A stretch of DNA of 6,541 nt from an uncultured Lachnospiraceae bacterium (GTDB taxonomy: Bacteria > Bacillota > Clostridia > Lachnospirales > Lachnospiraceae): NCBI GenBank assembly GCA_948665105.1, contig CAPNGW010000135.1:1-6541 (forward strand), in the 5' to 3' direction. Below, one piece after another: positions 1-5,813 of this stretch. Position 1 is the first letter of the stretch. Each line of letters begins with the position of its first letter. A model generated the notes under the pieces. The model searched no databases and was not told the origin of the DNA. It saw only the letters and a list, made by a program, of their open reading frames with translations. The translations under genes were made by a program, and so were the position numbers.

Positions 1-63
1 AAAAATCCCATCCACAAGGGTAAGGAGATGGAGAGCATTCATGCGTTTGTCGTGGGTGATTGA
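1..63 (+). CDS. C-terminal end of an upstream gene (partial, product unknown)
   Basis: Frame 1 is open from the first base and ends at a TGA at 61-63, giving the 20-residue tail KNPIHKGKEMESIHAFVVGD. Nothing in this tail identifies a family. The frame was preferred because it lies on the same strand as everything downstream and stops 10 bp before a strong promoter. Frame 2 is also open here, to a TAA at 88-90, but it would run through the -35 box and part of the spacer, so it is less likely. No separate terminator lies between this stop and the promoter; the hairpin at 114-144 could end this gene's transcript as well. Confidence 0.5.
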   Translation, partial: KNPIHKGKEMESIHAFVVGD

Positions 64-73
64 AGGGGATTTG

Positions 74-102
74 TTGACAAATGCCGGATAAAAAATTATA
101 AT
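74..102 (+). promoter_or_regulatory. Consensus sigma-A promoter upstream of glnS
   Basis: TTGACA at 74-79 and TATAAT at 97-102 are separated by exactly 17 bp, so both hexamers and the spacer match the vegetative-sigma consensus in full. The spacer contains an A/T-rich run next to the -10. The expected transcription start is near 109, which gives glnS a leader of about 105 nt. Such a promoter should be strong unless it is restrained by a repressor or by events in the leader, and the leader does hold a terminator-like hairpin. Confidence 0.88.
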
Positions 103-113
103 AGTACTAATGT

Positions 114-150
114 AAAAGGGACTGCGCTTTATACAGTTCCTTTTTCTCTC
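114..150 (+). terminator. Terminator-like hairpin at the 5' end of the glnS leader
   Basis: AAAAGGGACTG (114-124) pairs with CAGTTCCTTTT (134-144) across a 9-nt loop. The stem is 11 bp with one G-U pair. It is followed by T-C-T-C-T-C, so there is a five-T run (141-145) at the stem base and then a pyrimidine tract. The A-tract/GC core/T-tract form is typical of a Firmicutes intrinsic terminator. It begins only about 5 nt after the predicted start of transcription, so it could either terminate readthrough from the upstream gene or attenuate the glnS transcript. The terminator shape is visible in the sequence; its activity is inferred. Confidence 0.6.
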
Positions 151-169
151 ATGTAATGAGAGAAAAAGG
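139..169 (+). other. Long perfect inverted repeat overlapping the terminator hairpin (possible antiterminator)
   Basis: The arms 139-152 (CCTTTTTCTCTCAT) and 156-169 (ATGAGAGAAAAAGG) are perfect reverse complements, giving a 14-bp stem with a 3-nt loop (GTA). Bases 139-144 are also the closing arm of the upstream hairpin, so an RNA molecule can form one structure or the other but not both. The second stem is longer and has no mismatch, but it can be completed only after polymerase has passed 169. It is not followed by a T-run on the + strand, so it is not itself a typical terminator in that direction. A dyad of this length could also be part of a dispersed intergenic repeat. Confidence 0.6.
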
Positions 170-202
170 CGCTCCGCCAAGGATGCGCACTCATATTAAC
201 CC

Positions 203-208
203 GGGAGG
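203..208 (+). promoter_or_regulatory. Ribosome binding site of glnS, decides the start codon
   Basis: GGGAGG at 203-208 is a strong Shine-Dalgarno sequence. It sits 6 nt before the ATG at 215 but only 3 nt before the in-frame GTG at 212. The spacing favours the ATG at 215 as the true start, although the two codons are adjacent and differ by a single residue. Confidence 0.75.
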
Positions 209-214
209 TAAGTG

Positions 215-1885
215 ATGGAAAATGAAGTCGTTTCCAGGAATTTTATTGAGCAGATTATCGATAAGGATATTGCAGAAGGACATGTAAAGACGGTGAGGAC
301 CCGTTTCCCGCCGGAGCCCAACGGCTATCTGCACATCGGCCATGCAAAATCCATTCTTTTAAATTACGGACTGGCACAGCAGTACGGCGGACAGTTCAAT
401 ATGCGGTTTGACGATACGAATCCCACCAAGGAGAAGGTGGAGTTTGTGGAGTCCATCAAGGAGGACATTAAGTGGCTGGGCGCAGACTGGGAGGACAGGC
501 TGTATTTTGCATCCGACTATTTCGGACAGATGTATGAGGCGGCCGTGAAGCTGATAAAGAAGGACAAGGCCTATGTCTGCGATTTGTCTCCCGAGGAAAT
601 CCGGGAATATCGGGGAAGCCTGACGGAGCCGGGGAAGGAAAGCCCTTACAGGAACCGGAGCGTGGAGGAGAACCTGGAATTGTTCACCGCCATGAGGGAC
701 GGAAAATATAAGGACGGCGAAAAGGTGTTGAGAGCTAAAATTGATATGGCTTCCCCCAACATCAATATGCGGGACCCCATCATTTACCGGGTGGCTCATA
801 TGACCCATCACAATACCAAAGATACCTGGTGCATCTATCCCATGTATGATTTTGCACACCCCATAGAGGATGCCATTGAGGGCATCACCCACTCCATCTG
901 CACCCTGGAATTTGAGGACCACCGTCCCCTGTACGATTGGGTGGTGCGGGAACTGGAATACGAGAACCCGCCCAAGCAGATTGAATTTGCCAAGCTGTAT
1001 CTGACCAATGTGGTCACCGGCAAACGCTATATCAAGAAGCTGGTGGAGGAGGGCATTGTGGACGGCTGGGACGACCCCCGTCTGGTGTCCATCGCGGCCC
1101 TTAGAAGAAGGGGCTTTACCCCGGAATCCATCAAGATGTTTGTGGAGCTCTGCGGCGTCAGCAAGAGCAACAGCTCCGTGGACTATGCCATGCTGGAGTA
1201 CTGTATCCGGGAGGATTTGAAGCTGAAAAGGCCCCGGATGATGGCGGTGCTTGATCCCATCAAATTAATCATTGACAATTATCCCCAGGGGGAAGTGGAA
1301 TATCTGGATGCCGACAACAACCTGGAGAATGAGGCCCTGGGCAAGCGTCAGATTCCCTTCTGCCGGGAGCTGTATATCGAGCGGGAAGACTTTATGGAGG
1401 AGCCTCCCAGGAAATATTTCCGCCTGTTCCCCGGCAATGAAGTGCGTCTGATGCACGCTTACTTTGTAAAATGTGAAAGCTTTGTCAAGGATGAGAGCGG
1501 AAAGGTCATTGAGGTGCATTGCACTTACGACCCTGAAACCAAAGCCGGAAGCGGTTTTACCGGACGGAAAGTAAAGGGAACCATCCACTGGGTTCCGGCT
1601 CCCTTTGCCCAACAGGCAGAGGTACGGCTCTATGAAAATATTGTGGACGAGGAGCTGGGGGTTTACAACGAGGACGGCAGCCTGAACTTAAATCCCAATT
1701 CTCTTACGGTGCTGAAGGAGTGCTATGTGGAGCCGGCATTGAAGGAGGCACAGCCCTATGACAGCTACCAGTTTGTGCGCCAGGGATTTTTCTGTGCGGA
1801 TGCCAGGGATTCCAAACCCGGGCAGCTGGTATTTAACAGGATTGTTTCATTAAAGAGTTCCTATAAATTGCCGACACAGCCGTAA
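215..1885 (+). CDS. glnS: Glutaminyl-tRNA synthetase (GlnRS)
   Basis: This class I aminoacyl-tRNA synthetase joins glutamine to tRNA-Gln in the cytoplasm, using ATP. The product is 556 residues from the ATG at 215, close to the 554 of E. coli GlnRS. The first class I signature PEPNGYLHIGH is present with HIGH at 40-43, followed by FDDTNP (D66) and the glutamine-pocket region MYDFAHP (Y211). GITHSICTLEFEDHR and GWDDPRL then RRRGF are typical of GlnRS/GluRS of the GlnRS branch. The two beta-barrel anticodon-binding domains fill roughly 340-550, with GRKVKGTIHWV and FNRIVSLK as landmarks. The KMSKS loop, MSKR in E. coli, reads VTGKR here (267-271); the lysine aligning with K270 is kept. Many Firmicutes lack GlnRS and make Gln-tRNA by amidation with GatCAB, so this gene marks a lineage with direct charging. 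No T-box motif is present in its leader. It is the first gene after the consensus promoter. Confidence 0.97.
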   Translation: MENEVVSRNFIEQIIDKDIAEGHVKTVRTRFPPEPNGYLHIGHAKSILLNYGLAQQYGGQFNMRFDDTNPTKEKVEFVESIKEDIKWLGADWEDRLYFASDYFGQMYEAAVKLIKKDKAYVCDLSPEEIREYRGSLTEPGKESPYRNRSVEENLELFTAMRDGKYKDGEKVLRAKIDMASPNINMRDPIIYRVAHMTHHNTKDTWCIYPMYDFAHPIEDAIEGITHSICTLEFEDHRPLYDWVVRELEYENPPKQIEFAKLYLTNVVTGKRYIKKLVEEGIVDGWDDPRLVSIAALRRRGFTPESIKMFVELCGVSKSNSSVDYAMLEYCIREDLKLKRPRMMAVLDPIKLIIDNYPQGEVEYLDADNNLENEALGKRQIPFCRELYIEREDFMEEPPRKYFRLFPGNEVRLMHAYFVKCESFVKDESGKVIEVHCTYDPETKAGSGFTGRKVKGTIHWVPAPFAQQAEVRLYENIVDEELGVYNEDGSLNLNPNSLTVLKECYVEPALKEAQPYDSYQFVRQGFFCADARDSKPGQLVFNRIVSLKSSYKLPTQP

Positions 1886-1913
1886 GGGTATAATCACAGA
1901 GGAGGAAAGAAGT

Positions 1914-2771
1914 ATGAATTTTTTATCGGGACTGGAGAAATTCGGACTGGATACATCTAAGGGACAGAACCTTTTTGAGGAAGAGGAGAAGAAGGTGGAG
2001 CGCAAAGCACCCGTTGTCACAGAGGCGGCTCCTCCGCGGATTCCTGAGGAGGATGAATTTCTGCTGGAAAAAAATATCCAGTGCAAAAGCTGTGACAAGA
2101 CCTTTAAGACCATTATCGTGCGAAGCGGTAAGGTGAAGCGGATGGAGCCGGATGGAGACCTGCGGCCCAGAACCCAGTATATTGATACCATGAAGTATGG
2201 AGTCACCTCCTGCCCCCATTGCGGCTACACTGCTCTGAACCAGTATTTTGACCACATTTCTCTGGCTCAGATAAAGCTGATTCGGGAAGAGATTTCCAGC
2301 AAGTTCAAGGCCACTGCCGGGCTGGAGGGGAAAATAATTTCTTATGATACGGCCATTGACCGGCATAAGCTGTCACTTATTAACACCATGGTGAAGCGGG
2401 GCAAGAACAGCGAGAAGGCCTACACCTGCCTTCGGATTGCCTGGCTTTTGCGGGGCAAGTGGGAGAATATGCCCGAGGAAACCGAGGAGGAGAAGAAGGC
2501 CAAGGCCTTATGCAAACAGGAAGGGGATCAGTTCTACCAGCAGGCTTACGAGGGATTTATCATGGCTACAGCCAAGGAGATGTTTCCCATGTGCGGCATG
2601 GACCAGAGCACGGTGGATTACCTGCTTTCCTACATGTCCTACTATTTTAAGAAGTTCGAGGTTGCCTCCAAATATCTGGGCAGTGTGATTACTTCGCCCT
2701 CTGCCAGCCGTCGGATGAAGGACATGGCCCTGGAGTTAAAGGAGAAGATTTTGGCGGAGCTTAAGAAATAG
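1914..2771 (+). CDS. DUF2225 family protein, probable metal-binding, function unknown
   Basis: The product has 285 residues. Residues about 20-50 are acidic and low in complexity, probably disordered. The conserved part begins with two cysteine pairs, C57-x2-C60 (QCKSCDKTF) and C100-x2-C103 (SCPHCGY), which together look like a zinc-ribbon or rubredoxin-like metal site. Between them lies DLRPRTQYIDTMKYGV, the typical inter-pair segment of DUF2225. The rest (about 115-285) is predicted from composition to be mainly helical and may resemble TPR-like repeats, ending in a Lys/Glu-rich helix. There is no signal peptide or membrane segment, so it is probably cytoplasmic. The start is supported by GGAGG at 1901-1905, 8 nt before the ATG. 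The gene begins 28 nt after glnS and ends 18 nt before the regulator, so co-transcription is likely. DUF2225 has no established biochemical function that I know of, and none is assigned here. Confidence 0.85.
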   Translation: MNFLSGLEKFGLDTSKGQNLFEEEEKKVERKAPVVTEAAPPRIPEEDEFLLEKNIQCKSCDKTFKTIIVRSGKVKRMEPDGDLRPRTQYIDTMKYGVTSCPHCGYTALNQYFDHISLAQIKLIREEISSKFKATAGLEGKIISYDTAIDRHKLSLINTMVKRGKNSEKAYTCLRIAWLLRGKWENMPEETEEEKKAKALCKQEGDQFYQQAYEGFIMATAKEMFPMCGMDQSTVDYLLSYMSYYFKKFEVASKYLGSVITSPSASRRMKDMALELKEKILAELKK

Positions 2772-2789
2772 CCGTCGGCGGAACAGAAA

Positions 2790-4286
2790 GTGCGGTGCGG
2801 TGACTTGAAAGAGCTGACGATTTTTCTGGAGGCAGGCAGCAGGCTGCCTCTATATCAGCAGATATACGAATATATCAAGAGGGATATTTTAAATGGAAAG
2901 CTGCTGCCCGGAGAAAAGCTGCCCTCTACCCGGCTTCTGGCAAAATATTTGCAGGTGAGCCGAAGCACGGTGGATTTGGCTTACGACCAGCTGGTATCGG
3001 AGGGCTATGTGCAGACGGTGCCCCAGAGCGGATATTTTGTTTGTGAGATGGAAGCAGGGTTTTTGGAGATCGGCGCCGGCAGGGCAAAGAGCAGGCAGGG
3101 TGATGGAAGGAATCCCACCTTAAAAGCCAAGGATTCAGGCGCAGAAGAGCTTGAGCAGGCTGGGTGGGACCGGACAGAAGGAGAGGTTGAGAAAGCATTT
3201 TCTTATGATTTTTCTCCAAACGCAGTGGAATGGCCGGATTTTTCCATGAACGCATGGCGAAAAGCCGTAAAAAATATGCTGGCGGAGCAGAATGAGGAAT
3301 TGTTTCTTCCAGGGAATGCCCTGGGAGATGATAATCTGCGGCAGGCGATTTGCGCGTATCTCCACCAATCAAGAGGAGTGAACTGCCACAAGAGTCAGAT
3401 TATTATTGGAGCTGGAAACGAGTATCTGCTGCTTTTGCTGTCGCAGATATTGGAAGGGCCTATCGGCGTAGCCATGGAAAGTCCTACATATCGGCAGGCC
3501 TATCAGATTTTTGGAAATCTGGGATGGCCTGTTTTTCCTGTCCCCATGGATGAGGAGGGGATGCTGCTATCCAGGCTTAGGGAAAGCAAAGCCCGGCTGG
3601 CTTATATCATGCCATCCCATCAGTTTCCCCTTGGCACGGTAATGCCCATGAAGCGGCGGATGGAGCTTCTGAAATGGGCCGGGGAAGGTAAGCTGCGCTA
3701 CATCATTGAGGATGATTATGACAGTGAGTTTCGATACAAGGGAAAGCCCATTCCCTCCTTACAGGGAATCGACCCTTACGACAGAGTCATTTATCTGGGG
3801 ACTTTTTCAAAAAGCATTGCTCCGGCTATCCGGGTCAGCTACATGGTGCTTCCCAAACAGCTGATGGCGCTGTATCACAAAAGATGCGGGTTCTATTCCT
3901 CTACGGTTTCCAGAATTCAGCAGCAGATACTGTTTCATTTTATGAATGGCGGTTATTTTGAACGGCATCTAAACAAAATGAGGGCTGTTTACCGTGCCCG
4001 GCATGACGTGCTCCTGGGAGAATTAAAGGGGAGGATTTGGGTAAAAGGGATTCGTGGAGAACATGCGGGACTGCATATTCTGGTGGAGGTTCAGACAGAC
4101 AAAACGGAGGCCCAAATTATTGCCGAAGCCAAGGCCCGTGGAATCCGTGTTTACGGGCTGGGGGAATATGGAATTGAAGAAGGTGTGACGGAAAGTGACA
4201 GCCCTGTGCTTTTGCTGGGATACGCAGGAGTGTCGGAAAGGGAAATCCGGGAGGGGATTGAAAGGCTTTCTGAGGTTTTAAAATAG
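2790..4286 (+). CDS. MocR/GabR-type transcriptional regulator (GntR HTH + aminotransferase-like domain)
   Basis: The 498-residue product has the MocR layout. A GntR winged helix-turn-helix covers about 15-85 (LPLYQQIYEYIKRDI, LPSTRLLAKYLQVSRSTV, EGYVQTVPQSGYFV). A polar linker of about 50 residues follows, then a fold-type I aminotransferase-like domain from about 140. The PLP site is intact by inspection: SPTYRQA at 231-237, PSHQFPLGTVMP at 275-286, IEDDYDSEFRY at 306-316 and TFSKSIAPAIR at 338-348, with K341 as the expected Schiff-base lysine. Family members bind PLP and often an amino compound, and control genes of vitamin B6, GABA, taurine or related metabolism. No such target is adjacent, so the effector and regulon cannot be named. 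The start is uncertain: GTG at 2790 has only a weak GGCGGA upstream, and an in-frame TTG at 2805 would give MKELTIF, a natural N-terminus for this family. It follows the DUF2225 gene by 18 nt on the same strand, unlike the divergent arrangement common for MocR regulators. Confidence 0.93.
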   Translation: MRCGDLKELTIFLEAGSRLPLYQQIYEYIKRDILNGKLLPGEKLPSTRLLAKYLQVSRSTVDLAYDQLVSEGYVQTVPQSGYFVCEMEAGFLEIGAGRAKSRQGDGRNPTLKAKDSGAEELEQAGWDRTEGEVEKAFSYDFSPNAVEWPDFSMNAWRKAVKNMLAEQNEELFLPGNALGDDNLRQAICAYLHQSRGVNCHKSQIIIGAGNEYLLLLLSQILEGPIGVAMESPTYRQAYQIFGNLGWPVFPVPMDEEGMLLSRLRESKARLAYIMPSHQFPLGTVMPMKRRMELLKWAGEGKLRYIIEDDYDSEFRYKGKPIPSLQGIDPYDRVIYLGTFSKSIAPAIRVSYMVLPKQLMALYHKRCGFYSSTVSRIQQQILFHFMNGGYFERHLNKMRAVYRARHDVLLGELKGRIWVKGIRGEHAGLHILVEVQTDKTEAQIIAEAKARGIRVYGLGEYGIEEGVTESDSPVLLLGYAGVSEREIREGIERLSEVLK

Positions 4287-4326
4287 AAAGAAAACAGGTG
4301 TTTTACAAAAGGAGGAATCATTCATT

Positions 4327-5793
4327 ATGAAAACAAGAACATGGAGACGCTATGCCGCATTTCTGCTGGCCTTTCTGATGCTGTCAGGAACCGCCTGCGG
4401 CATACCAGGGCCTGCCGGGACGGACACAAAAAAGGAGGAGGACAAGGACCAGGCGTCGAAGCTCCAGTCGGGGCACAGCTTTGCCCAGGCCCACGATGCT
4501 TTTAAGACGGTGCTGACCCGCCAGGACAGCGACAGTGACCCTGTGCCGGATCCTCCGGAGGGCCTGTTTGATTTGGTAAAATATCCTTCCAAGGTGGGAG
4601 ATTTGGCAGCTTATGTTTCCAGTGACCCGGGAGACGGGGAGAAGCATCCCATGATTATCTGGGTAGTGGGCGGCTGGGGAAACGGCATTGATGATTTTCC
4701 CTTCTGCTATCCTGAGTGGGACAATGACCAGACAGGGTCTGCCTTCTGGCAGTCCGGTGTGCTGACCATGTATCCCTCCTTCCGGGGCGGGAATGGCAAC
4801 CCTGGTTACTATGAGGCGCTGTTTGGTGAGGTGGACGATATTGTTTCGGCCTATGAATACGCAGCCTCGCTGCCTTACGTGGATCCCGACCGTATTTATC
4901 TGGGCGGGCATAGCACCGGAGGCACCCGGGCCCTGCTGGCCTCGGAGTACACCGATAAGTTCCGGGCGGTATTTGCCTTTGGCCCGGTGGACGAGATTAA
5001 ATACCATAACAACAGCCAGTTTACCTTTGATATGGACAGTGAGGACGAGTATACCATGCGCTCCCCCATCCACTGGCTGGCGGATGTAAAGACGCCCACC
5101 TTCCTGATTGAGGGGGAGGACGGCAACTCTGCAAACCTTAAGAAGATTCAGGAGGCCACGGAAAATGAAAATATCCACTGCTATATCATGGAGGGCGCGG
5201 ATCATTTTTCCACCCTGGCCCCTCTTACGCGTCTGGTGGCAGATAAGATTCTGGCTGATACCGGCGAGACGGTAAATATTTCTGTTACCCAGGAGGAGCT
5301 GGATATGGCCATGCAGGCAGAGCCGGTGATTCCCACGCCTGTAATGAAGCAGGTTGCCATTGATGAGCTGGGCGTGGCATTTTCCTGCCCCTTCATCTGG
5401 AATGTGGAGGATACCTCCTCCCAGGAGGGCGGCATTTCCTTTTCTCTGTATTCACCCTATGAAGGAGAAAATATCTGGGACCTGGCGTCTATGTATGTCA
5501 ACATTTTTACAGTAGACAGTGGGGAGGACTATCTGACGGAGATGTCTTCCTATCTGGCGGAACAGGGCTATACAGCCGAGGATGCTGCAGTGGGCGGCCA
5601 GAATGGGATTCGGGCCGTGGGGCAGATGCAGAGCGACAGCGGAAATGTTTTCCGGAACTTGTATACCTTGGTGGAGAAGGACGGCGTGTTCTATGAGTTT
5701 GACTTCTACATTCATGAGGATTTCGGGGAGGACGCGGATTCACTGTGTCAGGCCATGATTGACAGCATTCAGTTTTCTGGCGACGGACAGTAA
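4327..5793 (+). CDS. Putative lipoprotein with alpha/beta-hydrolase domain and extra C-terminal domain
   Basis: The 488-residue product begins with MKTRTWRR, a hydrophobic stretch (about 10-20) and LSGTAC, with C24 the likely lipidated cysteine. The glycine at -3 is unusual, but the segment fits the broad PROSITE lipoprotein pattern. A polar stretch to about 80 probably links the membrane anchor to the enzyme. The hydrolase domain (about 85-310) carries GGWGNG (115-120), possibly near the oxyanion hole, the nucleophile elbow GGHSTGG with S196, a probable acid D265 in EGEDGN, and H293 in GADHFS. The context VDPDRIYLGGHSTGG resembles prolyl-oligopeptidase or dienelactone-hydrolase relatives; the substrate is unknown. 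Residues about 340-485 form a second domain that opens IDELGVAFSCPFIW and ends CQAMIDSIQF, reminiscent of PsbP/DUF1795-like folds, a tentative comparison. The start has GGAGG at 4311-4315, 11 nt upstream. It lies 40 nt after the regulator, with no convincing terminator between, and acts at the outer face of the cell membrane if the signal is real. Confidence 0.85.
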   Translation: MKTRTWRRYAAFLLAFLMLSGTACGIPGPAGTDTKKEEDKDQASKLQSGHSFAQAHDAFKTVLTRQDSDSDPVPDPPEGLFDLVKYPSKVGDLAAYVSSDPGDGEKHPMIIWVVGGWGNGIDDFPFCYPEWDNDQTGSAFWQSGVLTMYPSFRGGNGNPGYYEALFGEVDDIVSAYEYAASLPYVDPDRIYLGGHSTGGTRALLASEYTDKFRAVFAFGPVDEIKYHNNSQFTFDMDSEDEYTMRSPIHWLADVKTPTFLIEGEDGNSANLKKIQEATENENIHCYIMEGADHFSTLAPLTRLVADKILADTGETVNISVTQEELDMAMQAEPVIPTPVMKQVAIDELGVAFSCPFIWNVEDTSSQEGGISFSLYSPYEGENIWDLASMYVNIFTVDSGEDYLTEMSSYLAEQGYTAEDAAVGGQNGIRAVGQMQSDSGNVFRNLYTLVEKDGVFYEFDFYIHEDFGEDADSLCQAMIDSIQFSGDGQ

Positions 5794-5813
5794 AGGAGAG
5801 AAGGTGGAGAGCC

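Noticed and set aside
172..207. Sequestration of the glnS ribosome binding site by CTCC (172-175) pairing with GGAG (204-207)
   Set aside because: Only 4 bp can pair, with mismatches on both sides, so a translational switch is not supported.
103..214. T-box riboswitch upstream of glnS
   Set aside because: The leader is only about 105 nt, and the conserved T-box sequence (AGGGTGGNACCGCG) and a specifier stem are absent.
1868..1894. Internal promoter for the DUF2225 gene (TTGCCG and TATAAT at 1889-1894)
   Set aside because: The -10 is perfect, but the -35 matches only 4 of 6, the spacer is 15 bp, and the start would fall on the ribosome binding site at about 1901, leaving almost no leader.
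2829..2877. Inverted repeats (GAGGCAG/CTGCCTC, TATATC/GATATA) and a direct repeat TATATCA (2851 and 2871) as an operator of the regulator
   Set aside because: They lie inside the start of the GntR domain and are explained by codons for the conserved segment LPLYQQIYEYIK. No independent evidence of binding is visible.
4258..4284. Promoter for the lipoprotein gene (TTGAAA and TAAAAT)
   Set aside because: Each box is close to consensus, but the 15-bp spacer is short and the site lies in the end of the MocR coding region. It remains possible but is not supported enough to annotate.
4291..4304. Hairpin AAAAC/GTTTT between the regulator and the lipoprotein gene
   Set aside because: The stem is only 5 bp and A/T-rich, and it is followed by ACAAAA instead of a T-run, so it is not a terminator.
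4384..5205. Long open frame on the minus strand (273 codons)
   Set aside because: It lies wholly within the lipoprotein gene, has no recognisable domain and is a shadow of the GC-rich third positions of that gene.
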